The notes beneath the pieces are model-generated. The model was not told where the DNA came from. It searched no databases and saw nothing but the letters and a program-made list of their open reading frames with translations. Below are positions 1 through 6,239 of a stretch of 6,731 nucleotides of DNA, one piece after another. Made by a program: the position numbers and the translations under genes. Within the stretch, counting starts at the first letter, position 1. Each line of letters opens with the position of its first letter. Origin of the DNA: Balneolales bacterium (lineage in GTDB: Bacteria; Bacteroidota; Rhodothermia; Balneolales; Natronogracilivirgulaceae); assembly GCA_007131625.1 (NCBI GenBank), contig SLQC01000115.1:1-6731 (forward strand), given 5' to 3'.

Positions 1-137
1 CGATACAGAGCCAGAAGACCGGGCAGAACTAAAAGGGTAAATGGGAAGGGGAAAGGTGAGAAAGAAAAACCGAGCAACAGTCCCGCTGCTATACTCACAA
101 ACCATTTGTTATTCCTGAGATCCGAATATGATACCAT
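1..137 (-). CDS. lnt: Probable apolipoprotein N-acyltransferase, N-terminal fragment (runs off the window)
   Basis: This is the first 45 codons of a minus-strand gene cut by the left edge, starting at an ATG read from 137. The visible protein begins MVSYSDLRNNKWF and continues into a hydrophobic stretch from about residue 14 that includes GLLLGFSFSPFPFPF. A glycine-leucine segment followed by aromatic and proline residues is typical of the first membrane segment of Lnt, the inner-membrane enzyme that adds the third acyl chain to the N-terminal cysteine of lipoproteins. The catalytic nitrilase-like domain lies outside the window, so the call rests on the N-terminus only; another polytopic membrane protein is possible. 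The ATG follows the rsmI stop codon with no spacer (TAAATG), and an AAAGAG stretch at the end of rsmI could serve as ribosome binding site. Translational coupling with rsmI is likely, by inference. Confidence 0.62.
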   Translation of the reverse strand, partial: MVSYSDLRNNKWFVSIAAGLLLGFSFSPFPFPFTLLVLPGLLALY

Positions 138-821
138 TTACTCTTTATAGTTTTTTCCGGCAATAATAACGACAAATTCGCCTTTGATATTCTGATGATC
201 CTCTACCTTTTTAGTGACATCAGCCAGACTGCCTCGGATGACTTCCTCGAACTGTTTCGTCAGCTCCCGGCAAACGGCGATCATCCGGTCGTCACCTGAC
301 CGCTCACGCAACTCCCCGATCAGTCTGCCGATCCGGTGAACACTTTCATACAGAATGACGGTACACTCCTGCTCGACCACGGCATCAAGCCGGGCTGAAC
401 GTCCCTTTTTAGACGGAAGAAATCCTTCAAAAAGAAACCGGTCGCTTGGCAGTCCGCTCACAGCCAAAGCCGTAATAGCTGCGGATGCCCCCGGAATAGC
501 GCAGACCGTGTGCCCCCGTTTATGCGCCTCTCTTGCCGCCAGAAATCCGGGATCCGAAATACCAGGTGTACCGGCATCACTAATCAGGGCGATGTCCCGG
601 CCACCGTCCAGTTGTTCCATTAGCAGCTCCACTTTTCGGTGTTCGTTGTGCTGATGATAAGAGAGCGTTGGGGTCGTGATATCGTAATGATGTAAAAGAC
701 GGGACGACGTGCGGGTGTCTTCACAGGCGATAACAGCTACCGACTTCAGCACCTCGACCGCGCGGAAGGAAAAATCGGACAAATTTCCGATCGGAGTGGC
801 TACAAGATAGAAAGTTCCCAA
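138..821 (-). CDS. rsmI: 16S rRNA (cytidine(1402)-2'-O)-methyltransferase RsmI
   Basis: RsmI uses S-adenosylmethionine to methylate the 2'-O of C1402 in the decoding centre of 16S rRNA. The 227-residue protein shows the tetrapyrrole-methylase-fold signatures in order: VATPIGNL at about 7-14, CEDTR at 33-37, HNE at 58-60, SDAGTPGISDPG at 81-92, IPGASA at 109-114, SGLP at 122-125, FEGFLP at 131-136, YESVHRI at 159-165 and CRELTKQFEEVIRG at 184-197. It is shorter than the roughly 286-residue E. coli enzyme and appears to lack the extra C-terminal segment, while the catalytic part looks complete. The start is a TTG (CAA at 819-821 on the plus strand). It is chosen because the family begins within a few residues of this G-T-aromatic-Y strand, and because the frame upstream has no ATG or GTG before a stop at 846-848. 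No Shine-Dalgarno site is visible. The gene abuts the probable lnt start downstream. Confidence 0.95.
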   Translation of the reverse strand: MGTFYLVATPIGNLSDFSFRAVEVLKSVAVIACEDTRTSSRLLHHYDITTPTLSYHQHNEHRKVELLMEQLDGGRDIALISDAGTPGISDPGFLAAREAHKRGHTVCAIPGASAAITALAVSGLPSDRFLFEGFLPSKKGRSARLDAVVEQECTVILYESVHRIGRLIGELRERSGDDRMIAVCRELTKQFEEVIRGSLADVTKKVEDHQNIKGEFVVIIAGKNYKE

Positions 822-1002
822 AATATGTAGTGGATAGGGTTTTGATCAGCTGCAAAGCGGAAAATCTATAAATACGCCAGTACATACGATAATCGGCATT
901 GATAATCGGCATTAAGGTATCATTAAACTGAAATAAAAAAAAATTGCGTTATATTAGGCGAGTTGACCAGAAACAACAAATTATTAGATATTACAGGAAT
1001 AT
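822..1002. other. Divergent intergenic region between rsmI and the VOC gene
   Basis: This 181-bp spacer separates leftward rsmI from the rightward VOC gene and must carry promoters for both. It holds a 13-bp tandem duplication (888-913), a run of nine A at 935-943, and a possible sigma-70-like pair for the VOC gene: TTGACC at 963-968 and TAGATA at 985-990, spaced 16 bp. The -35 half is good and the -10 half is poor. If real, transcription would start only a few bases before the ATG at 1003. I found no convincing rsmI promoter and no coding potential. The open frame at 721-912 on the minus strand is out of frame with rsmI and looks spurious. Confidence 0.5.
888..913. repeat. Perfect 13-bp tandem duplication
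   Basis: The unit GATAATCGGCATT occurs twice in direct succession, at 888-900 and 901-913. The first copy is preceded by C, which makes a short palindrome CGAT-A-ATCG at 887-895; the second copy is preceded by T and lacks the outer pair. The duplication lies in the divergent promoter region about 67 bp upstream of the rsmI start and 90 bp upstream of the VOC start. It may be a replication-slippage product or a doubled regulator site; the sequence alone does not decide. Confidence 0.9.
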
Positions 1003-1389
1003 ATGAGTGAAATAACGTTTAAAGGGCTGAATCATATAACCCTTCGTGTTAATAACATCGAGAAAGCAGAACAGTTTTATGGGGAGATTCTTGGATTCAA
1101 GGTGGAGAAGAAAATGGGTCGCAACATGACCGTCTACCGGATAGGCAATGATACGCTTGTGATTGTGGAAGCGGAAACCGAATACCAGCCGGGGTCCAAG
1201 GACTACCGGGTAGATCATTTCGGCTTTTTTGTGGATACCCCGGAACAGGTGGACCAGTTGGCCGAAATTTTCAGAGAACATGAGGTGACTATTCTGAGTG
1301 GACCATCAAACCGAAAAACCGGACGTTTTGTCTTTATCTCTGATCCTGATGGTAATATGATCGAAATCTGTAATGAAAAAAAGTCCTGA
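1003..1389 (+). CDS. VOC-superfamily (glyoxalase/dioxygenase-fold) protein, substrate unknown
   Basis: The 128-residue protein has the two beta-alpha-beta-beta-beta modules of the vicinal oxygen chelate fold. The first starts at LNHITLRVNNIEKAEQFY (9-26), with GFKVEKK after it; the second starts at VDHFGFFVDTPEQVDQLAEIF (70-90) and ends in FISDPDGNMIEI (111-122). Candidate metal ligands in the usual positions are H11, E56, H72 and E121, so a divalent-metal-dependent activity is plausible. Family members include glyoxalase I, extradiol dioxygenases, methylmalonyl-CoA epimerase and thiol transferases such as FosA/FosB; nothing here picks one, so no symbol is given. The ATG at 1003 has AGGA at 995-998 only four bases upstream, a weak and close ribosome site. 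The gene lies 92 bp upstream of hrcA on the same strand, but a separate hrcA promoter is possible, so joint transcription is unproven. Confidence 0.9.
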   Translation: MSEITFKGLNHITLRVNNIEKAEQFYGEILGFKVEKKMGRNMTVYRIGNDTLVIVEAETEYQPGSKDYRVDHFGFFVDTPEQVDQLAEIFREHEVTILSGPSNRKTGRFVFISDPDGNMIEICNEKKS

Positions 1390-1406
1390 TAACTCTTAAG
1401 GTCTGA

Positions 1407-1431
1407 ATACCACCATTTTAATTGGTGTGAA
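1407..1431. promoter_or_regulatory. Imperfect inverted repeat upstream of hrcA, candidate HrcA operator
   Basis: The arms are ATACCACCA (1407-1415) and TGGTGTGAA (1423-1431), separated by seven bases; the inner five base pairs, CACCA/TGGTG, are exact. HrcA normally binds CIRCE, TTAGCACTC-N9-GAGTGCTAA, and often represses its own operon. This repeat has five of nine matches to each CIRCE half-arm, including the CAC and GTG core, but a shorter spacer, so it is not a canonical CIRCE. A possible -35 (TTGGTG, 1422-1427) overlaps the right arm, with a weak -10 (TACAAA, 1444-1449) 16 bp downstream, as expected for a repressor site. The alternative is a weak terminator for the VOC gene, since the right arm runs into five T at 1432-1436. 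Confidence 0.35.
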
Positions 1432-1481
1432 TTTTTCGTAAATTACAAAATTGAAAAGATTAAAGAAATACAGGTACATTA

Positions 1482-2537
1482 ATGAATTTAACAGGATTTT
1501 CCGAGCTGACAAATCGCGAGCAGGAGGTCCTCAGGCATATTATTCAGAACTTCATTGTGACGGCGAGTCCCGTCGCATCGAAGACACTGGTGGAACGTTA
1601 CCGTCTCAATATCAGTTCGGCCACCGTTAGAAATGTAATGAACAGCTTGGAGAGCAAGGGGTTGCTGGACCATCCCCACACATCCTCTGGCAGAATTCCG
1701 ACTGAACAGGGTTACCGGATTTATGTCAATTCCCTGATGCATGTTTCGGAGCTCAGCCGGGAAGAAAAACAGATTCTGGATACGATTCAGTCCTTTTTGA
1801 CCAACGATATGGATGATGCGGTTCAATCGGCAGCTCGTATCCTGGCTCGGCTCGCTAACCTGCTGGCTGTGGTGATTGCCCCGAAACTGAGACACGGTGT
1901 CTTCCGTAAAATCGAACTGGTTTCCATCAGTTCCAACCGGATACTTGTGGTGCTTTCCATCGAAAGTGGAATAATTAAGACCCTTTCTGTTGAAGTGCAC
2001 ACCGAAATCCGGCAGAATGAACTGGAAAGGGTTGCACGGTTCCTGAACGAACGATTGCATGGTTACAAACTCAGTGAAATCACCAGGAAAATCGACGATA
2101 TGCTGGCCGATTTCGAGGAAGACGACTATTCCGGTCTCATCCGCGTTTTTATCGACAGCGCCGATACAATCTTCGACGATCATCATTTGCGCAAGTTTCA
2201 CTTCGGTGGCGTTGAATATATGGCATTGCAACCGGAATTTACCGATCTGGGCAATTACAAGGGCATTGTTGAGTTACTTGAGAACGAGGACATGATCATT
2301 CACCTGTTTGATGAAAAAGAGCAGAATGCAGGCAGTAAAGATGTTCAGATCAAAATCGGAAAGGAGAACAAAATACAGCAGATTGAACAGTGCAGCGTAG
2401 TGTCTGCCAATTATCACTATGGCGGAATACAGGGCACTATCGGACTTGTGGGTCCAACCCGTATGAATTACAGCCGGATGGTGGCATTGGTCGAACAGCT
2501 CGCCAATCGGTTCAATCTTTATAACCCGGGGGCGTAA
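1482..2537 (+). CDS. hrcA: Heat-inducible transcription repressor HrcA
   Basis: HrcA is the dimeric repressor of chaperone operons; it binds the CIRCE operator when folded properly and loses activity on heat shock. The 351-residue length is typical. The N-terminal winged helix-turn-helix is clear: LTNREQEVLRHII at 9-21, PVASKTL at 30-36, the recognition helix around SSATVRNVMNSLESKGLL at 45-62, and the diagnostic PHTSSGRIPTEQGYRIYV at 65-82. A GAF-like middle domain follows, with the conserved PEFTDL segment and IGKEN. The C-terminal signature VGPTRMNYSRMVALVE starts at about residue 323. The ATG at 1482 has only a weak upstream site (ACAGG, 1470-1474). It is followed on the same strand by grpE after 148 bp and then dnaJ, a chaperone cluster fitting its role. 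No canonical CIRCE was found anywhere in the window. Confidence 0.97.
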   Translation: MNLTGFSELTNREQEVLRHIIQNFIVTASPVASKTLVERYRLNISSATVRNVMNSLESKGLLDHPHTSSGRIPTEQGYRIYVNSLMHVSELSREEKQILDTIQSFLTNDMDDAVQSAARILARLANLLAVVIAPKLRHGVFRKIELVSISSNRILVVLSIESGIIKTLSVEVHTEIRQNELERVARFLNERLHGYKLSEITRKIDDMLADFEEDDYSGLIRVFIDSADTIFDDHHLRKFHFGGVEYMALQPEFTDLGNYKGIVELLENEDMIIHLFDEKEQNAGSKDVQIKIGKENKIQQIEQCSVVSANYHYGGIQGTIGLVGPTRMNYSRMVALVEQLANRFNLYNPGA

Positions 2538-2685
2538 CAATCCGGGAAACAACAGGGTAAGAGGTTGTAATGCTCCATGCACACCGAAATTGGAACTGTC
2601 CGGTTTGGTTTATCGGTTAATTCGGCATAAGCGGATTATGGATCTGTGACCAATTGAAGATTATACATTAAATTTGTTTAGTTAT
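2538..2685. other. hrcA-grpE spacer
   Basis: The 148 bp between hrcA and grpE are non-coding and too long for simple translational coupling. They contain a short inverted repeat, CATAA-GCGGA-TTATG, at 2626-2640 and a candidate promoter at 2645-2676 immediately before grpE. No CIRCE-type repeat and no clear intrinsic terminator after hrcA are visible. This suggests that grpE-dnaJ can be transcribed separately from hrcA. Confidence 0.5.
2645..2676 (+). promoter_or_regulatory. Candidate Bacteroidota-type promoter for grpE-dnaJ
   Basis: TAAATTTG at 2669-2676 fits the Bacteroidota -7 consensus TAnnTTTG exactly. Twenty bases upstream is TGTG (2645-2648), a three-of-four match to the -33 TTTG element. 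With usual spacing, transcription would start around 2680-2683, leaving a leader of only a few bases before the ATG at 2686. The match is short and could occur by chance in AT-rich sequence. Confidence 0.4.
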
Positions 2686-3351
2686 ATGAGTGAGAAGAAC
2701 AAGAATAAGCAACACACGGATACAAAATCCGGCGAAGTAAATGCTCAGAGTGATGCAGGTTTCGAATCTGAAGAGACTCGTGCCGGGACAGACTCCCCGG
2801 TTGACGAATCTTTGGATACAAACTCCGGTGAATCAGAAAAACCATTCCTGGATGCAACAGGTGAAGAAGATCAGGAACAAAATGATCAAGATTACGAGGA
2901 AACAATTACCCGTCTGCATGAAGAACTGGAGGTAGCACACGACAAAATGCTCAGGAAGGCGGCTGAATTTGACAATCTCAAAAAGAGAACCCAGCGAGAG
3001 CGTGTCCTTCTATATGAGAATGCCAAAGTGGATGCCGTTTCAAAATTCCTCCCCATTCGTGAGGATCTGAAACGAAGTGTAGAGATATCCAGAAAACACA
3101 AGGTCGACGCCGGTTTTCTGGAAGGGCTGGAATTGGTACTTAGCAACTTCGACCGTGTGCTTGAACAGTACGGAGTTGAACCCATCGAGGAAACAGATGT
3201 TCCCTTTGATGTAGATAAACATGACGCTATGCTCAGCCAACCCTCCGCCGACGAATCCAAAGAAAGCAATACGGTGATAGAAGTAATGGAACCGGGTTAT
3301 AAAATTGGTGACCGGGTCATCAGACATGCTAAAGTAATTGTAAGTCAATAG
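2686..3351 (+). CDS. grpE: Nucleotide exchange factor GrpE (DnaK co-chaperone)
   Basis: GrpE is a cytoplasmic homodimer that releases ADP from DnaK, and its long helix may act as a thermosensor. The 221-residue protein has a long acidic, low-complexity N-terminus (about 1-72), then the coiled-coil dimer helix (about 72-112) with AEFDNLKKRTQRER at 93-106. FLPIREDLKRSVE (121-133) corresponds to the family's LLPvlDnLerAl segment, and PFDVDKHDAML is at 173-183. The beta-wing that contacts DnaK has GYKIGDRVIRHAKVIV at 204-219. I chose ATG 2686; an in-frame TTG at 2674 would add four residues, but it overlaps the candidate -7 promoter element and has no ribosome site. The rich acidic tail makes the protein a little longer than E. 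coli GrpE (197 residues). dnaJ starts eight bases after its stop, so the two are almost certainly one operon. Confidence 0.96.
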   Translation: MSEKNKNKQHTDTKSGEVNAQSDAGFESEETRAGTDSPVDESLDTNSGESEKPFLDATGEEDQEQNDQDYEETITRLHEELEVAHDKMLRKAAEFDNLKKRTQRERVLLYENAKVDAVSKFLPIREDLKRSVEISRKHKVDAGFLEGLELVLSNFDRVLEQYGVEPIEETDVPFDVDKHDAMLSQPSADESKESNTVIEVMEPGYKIGDRVIRHAKVIVSQ

Positions 3352-3359
3352 ATCGAATA

Positions 3360-4520
3360 ATGGCAAAAAGAGATTATTACGAAGTTTTAGGAGTCAGTAG
3401 AAACGTAGAAAACGGTGATTTGAAGCGGGCATATCGCAAGCTTGCAATGAAGTATCATCCCGACCGCAACCCCGGTAACACGCAGGCGGAAAAAAAATTC
3501 AAGGAGGCAGCCGAGGCGTTTGACGTACTCAAGGATCCCGACAAAAGGGCACGCTACGATCAGTTTGGTCACGACGGATTGAAGGGTGCAGGTGGATTTG
3601 GTGCCGACTACCAGGATTTCGGTTTTGAAGATATCTTCAGCCGGTTCAGTGATATATTCGGGGGAGATTCCTTCGGCGGTATGGGCGGTGCCCATGGTCG
3701 GACCCGGAGACGCTCCGGAACTGGTCAGCCCGGTGACGATATGAAAATCCAGCTTAAACTGACGCTTGAAGAGATTGCTTTCGGCACAGATCGGGAAGTC
3801 AAAGTCAAAAAGTATATGACCTGCAAAGAGTGTAAAGGAACCGGTGCGAAGTCATCGGAGGACTTTATGACCTGCAATACTTGCAGTGGAATGGGTGAAG
3901 TCAGACAGGTTACCCGAACCATGTTTGGTCAGTTTGTCAATGTGCAGCCTTGTCCGACTTGTTATGGTGAGGGCCGTACCATTCGCAACAAGTGCGGTTC
4001 CTGTCACGGTGAAGGCCGGATCAAAGGGGAAGAGAAGATCCATATCCAGATTCCCAGTGGTGTCACGAATGGAAATTACATCAGTTTAAACGGCCAGGGC
4101 CATAGCGGTATTCGGGGCGGGGAAGACGGTACCCTCGTTGTGCTGATTGAAGAGAAGAAGCACGAACATTTCAAACGAGATGGGGACGACATTTTTTACG
4201 ACTTGAATATCAGTGTCACGGATGCTATTCTCGGTGTTACTACTGAAGTTCCCACGCTGAAAGGTAGAGCCCGGATTAAAATCGAGCCGGGTACCCAACC
4301 GGGCAAGTTGCTCCGCATGCGTGAAAAGGGGATCAAAGGCCTGAAAACCAATAAAATCGGCGATCAGTATGTCCGGATGAATGTCTACATACCAACATCG
4401 TTGACTGATGAGGAGAAGCAGCACGTTAAAGCGTTAAAAGATTCCAAAAACTTTGATCCGAATTCTAACAAGGACGCACACGAAAACATTTTTGAACGCG
4501 TCAAGGCCGTTTTTTCCTAA
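3360..4520 (+). CDS. dnaJ: Chaperone protein DnaJ (type I, Hsp40)
   Basis: DnaJ delivers unfolded clients to DnaK and stimulates its ATPase. All type I domains are present in the 386-residue protein. The J domain (about 4-70) has the essential HPD at 33-35, followed by a Gly/Phe-rich linker (about 73-112) with repeated GG, GF and DIF motifs. The zinc-binding domain has four complete CxxCxGxG repeats: CKECKGTG (from C155), CNTCSGMG (from C172), CPTCYGEG (from C198) and CGSCHGEG (from C212). The C-terminal substrate-binding and dimerisation domains include GRARIKIEPGTQPGKLLRM. No key residue is missing. The start is the ATG at 3360, eight bases after grpE; no Shine-Dalgarno site is visible, so translation may be coupled to grpE. 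dnaK does not follow: the next gene, purE, converges after 11 bases. Confidence 0.98.
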   Translation: MAKRDYYEVLGVSRNVENGDLKRAYRKLAMKYHPDRNPGNTQAEKKFKEAAEAFDVLKDPDKRARYDQFGHDGLKGAGGFGADYQDFGFEDIFSRFSDIFGGDSFGGMGGAHGRTRRRSGTGQPGDDMKIQLKLTLEEIAFGTDREVKVKKYMTCKECKGTGAKSSEDFMTCNTCSGMGEVRQVTRTMFGQFVNVQPCPTCYGEGRTIRNKCGSCHGEGRIKGEEKIHIQIPSGVTNGNYISLNGQGHSGIRGGEDGTLVVLIEEKKHEHFKRDGDDIFYDLNISVTDAILGVTTEVPTLKGRARIKIEPGTQPGKLLRMREKGIKGLKTNKIGDQYVRMNVYIPTSLTDEEKQHVKALKDSKNFDPNSNKDAHENIFERVKAVFS

Positions 4521-4531
4521 GCTGCACCCGT

Positions 4532-5050
4532 CTATTTGAGCAATTCGCTTTTGCGTAGTGAGGCATCCCGCTGGTCACGCCGGTAATTATCCAATTTTGC
4601 AGCAAGTTTTGTGTCTCCGAGCGATAGTATCTGCAATGCCAGTAATCCGGCGTTCATCGAGTTGTCAATTGCAACAGTGGCAACCGGAACTCCTCGAGGC
4701 ATTTGTACAATGGAGAGCAGACTGTCCATCCCTTTTAGATGGAGGGTTCCGACCGGGACTCCGATAACAGGCAGGGTTGTGTGTGCTGCAACCATTCCAG
4801 GAAGATGTGCCGCACCGCCTGCACCGGCTATAATGACACCAATTCCTTCCGAGCGGGCTGCTTTTGCGAATTCAGCCATATATTCAGGGGTTCTGTGTGC
4901 AGAAACGACCGCTTTTTCAAATGGAATAGAAAACTGTTCACAGATATCCGCTGCAGCCTTCATGACAGGCCAGTCCGAGTCACTTCCCATGACGATGGAG
5001 ACTTTGAGTTTTGAAGCGGATTCGGTTTGACTTTTTTTGCTATTGTTCAT
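4532..5050 (-). CDS. purE: N5-carboxyaminoimidazole ribonucleotide mutase PurE (class I)
   Basis: PurE converts N5-CAIR, made by PurK, to CAIR in de novo purine synthesis and works as a cytoplasmic octamer. The 172-residue protein shows VSIVMGSDSDWPVM (17-30) with the nucleotide-binding GSDSD. It also has VVSAHRTP (48-55) with the catalytic histidine H52, IIAGAGGAAHLPGMVAAHT (73-91), LPVIGVPV (93-100) and MPRGVPVATVAI (117-128). The presence of PurK next door supports the class I mutase rather than the class II carboxylase. The start is the ATG read from 5050: it lies 22 bases after the purK stop and leaves a normal short N-terminus before the first beta strand. A longer in-frame start at 5134 would overlap purK by 62 bases and add 28 residues unlike the family. 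A weak GGA lies about eight bases upstream. purK and purE are one operon in the order purK-purE. Confidence 0.97.
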   Translation of the reverse strand: MNNSKKSQTESASKLKVSIVMGSDSDWPVMKAAADICEQFSIPFEKAVVSAHRTPEYMAEFAKAARSEGIGVIIAGAGGAAHLPGMVAAHTTLPVIGVPVGTLHLKGMDSLLSIVQMPRGVPVATVAIDNSMNAGLLALQILSLGDTKLAAKLDNYRRDQRDASLRKSELLK

Positions 5051-5072
5051 GTGTCGGTTCCGTTGTTTTGAT

Positions 5073-6239
5073 TCAAATGGAGATGCCTCCGGCCAACTGC
5101 TCAGCCTTTTGGCGGACTTCGAAAATGGTATCACCGAGCAGTGTTAAATGTCCCATTTTTCGTCCGATACGGCTAGTTTCCTTGCCATAGATGTGTAAAA
5201 AAGCATGCTTTTCAGACCAAAGTTGTTCGGTTCCCTCAACGCAAGCCGGACGATCGTGCGTGCCCAGCAGGTTTTCCATGACAGCGACCGGCCTGCACAT
5301 GGCAGTAGAGCCCGGAGGCAGACCGAGCACCGCCCGGATGTGATTTTCAAACTGGGAAGCGACACATCCTTCGATGGTGTAATGTCCGGAGTTATGCGGG
5401 CGTGGTGCAGATTCGTTCAGCAGAAGGTGTCCGTCAGAGGTCATAAAAAATTCAAAAGCAAAAATCCCGGTTCCGTCGACCGCTTCGATAGCCGCAACTG
5501 CCAGTTCACAGGCTCGGTCTCTGATGTCGGTGTCAATCGGAGCGGGAGCAATCACGGTTTTACAGATGTGATCAACCTGAATGGTCTCGCAGCAGGGATA
5601 TACAGCCGTGCCACGGTGATTGCGAACTACCTGCACCGCCAATTCTTTCTCAAAAGGGATAAACGCTTCGGCAATCAGTTCATGCCCCCGATATCCTCCC
5701 AGCGCTTCAAAAGCTGGGTGATGATTTTTCGGCCCATCCACTTTGCGGTTCCCGTATCCATCGTACCCACCTTTGGAGGATTTCAGCACAAACGGGTAAC
5801 CCTGCTCCCGGGCAAAAAAGTCCAGATCAGCCGGATCGACAATTTTTTGATAGGTGGTCACCGGGATACCCGCTTTCCGGAAAGTTTCCTTTTCCAGCCA
5901 TTTGGATTCCAGCATCCGGAAAGAGGATGGCGACGGGTAGATGGGCGTGCCGGACGCCACTTCAACACGGGCTAGCAATTCCCCGTCGAGAAACTCGTTT
6001 TCAAGCGTCACAACATCACACTTCTTAGCAAAGCGGACCAGGGCTTCCTCATCATTAAAGCTACCGGAAAATTGATACGGAGTCATCTGTTCCAGCGGTT
6101 GCCGGCCATCATTGGCACCGGAATAGGCGGCAACCCGAATTCCAAGGCGGAAAGCGGCAACAGCTGACATGCGTGCCAGTTGTCCGGCTCCGAGAAATCC
6201 AATAGTAGTTTCGGGAGACAGGGGTATTGATTCATTCAT
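5073..6239 (-). CDS. purK: 5-(carboxyamino)imidazole ribonucleotide synthase PurK
   Basis: PurK is an ATP-grasp enzyme that makes N5-CAIR from AIR, ATP and bicarbonate, supplying PurE. The 388-residue length is normal to slightly long. Features in order: an N-terminal pre-ATP-grasp domain with IGFLGAGQLARM (13-24); SPSSFRMLESKWLEKETFRK (103-122), which opens the ATP-grasp core; PFVLKSSKGGYDGYGN (149-164) with a probable ATP-binding lysine at 153; and FIPFEKELAVQVVRN (193-207). The metal and substrate segment LLLNESAPRPHNSGHYTIEG (272-291) follows, then MENLLG (321-326). The ATG read from 6239 gives a nine-residue lead before the first beta strand. No Shine-Dalgarno site is visible upstream. 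It is the first gene of the purK-purE operon, and any promoter must lie in the AT-rich spacer shared with prfA. Confidence 0.97.
   Translation of the reverse strand: MNESIPLSPETTIGFLGAGQLARMSAVAAFRLGIRVAAYSGANDGRQPLEQMTPYQFSGSFNDEEALVRFAKKCDVVTLENEFLDGELLARVEVASGTPIYPSPSSFRMLESKWLEKETFRKAGIPVTTYQKIVDPADLDFFAREQGYPFVLKSSKGGYDGYGNRKVDGPKNHHPAFEALGGYRGHELIAEAFIPFEKELAVQVVRNHRGTAVYPCCETIQVDHICKTVIAPAPIDTDIRDRACELAVAAIEAVDGTGIFAFEFFMTSDGHLLLNESAPRPHNSGHYTIEGCVASQFENHIRAVLGLPPGSTAMCRPVAVMENLLGTHDRPACVEGTEQLWSEKHAFLHIYGKETSRIGRKMGHLTLLGDTIFEVRQKAEQLAGGISI

Noticed and set aside
721..912. A 63-codon minus-strand frame starting upstream of rsmI
   Set aside because: It overlaps the rsmI start in another frame, shows no domain, and its upstream part covers the 13-bp duplication; probably chance.
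1488..2231. A long open frame of 247 codons antisense to hrcA
   Set aside because: It lies entirely within a conserved, unmistakable hrcA; its translation has no recognisable domain and looks like an antisense shadow.
2584..2624. ACCGA...TCGGT and CCGAAATT...AATTCGG dyads between hrcA and grpE
   Set aside because: The arms are short, the loops long and the pairs overlap in several equally poor ways; nothing beyond chance is supported.
2674..2685. TTG start for grpE at 2674
   Set aside because: The TTG is part of the candidate TAAATTTG promoter element and has no ribosome site; the ATG four codons later is a better start.
4505..4516. GGCC followed by six T at the end of dnaJ as an intrinsic terminator
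   Set aside because: Only about four base pairs of stem (AACG/CGTT) can be drawn, with mismatches inside, and the T run is within the last dnaJ codons.
4611..5030. A 139-codon plus-strand open frame opposite purE
   Set aside because: It is antisense to the conserved purE catalytic region and has a Pro/Ala/Ser-rich shadow-like composition.
5051..5134. A longer N-terminus for purE beginning at 5134
   Set aside because: It would overlap the end of purK, and the added residues (MIPFSKSAKRLSSW...) are unlike PurE; ATG at 5050 gives a normal length and spacing.
5205..5975. A 256-codon open frame on the plus strand opposite purK
   Set aside because: It is fully antisense to the conserved ATP-grasp core of purK and its basic, low-structure translation resembles no family I know.
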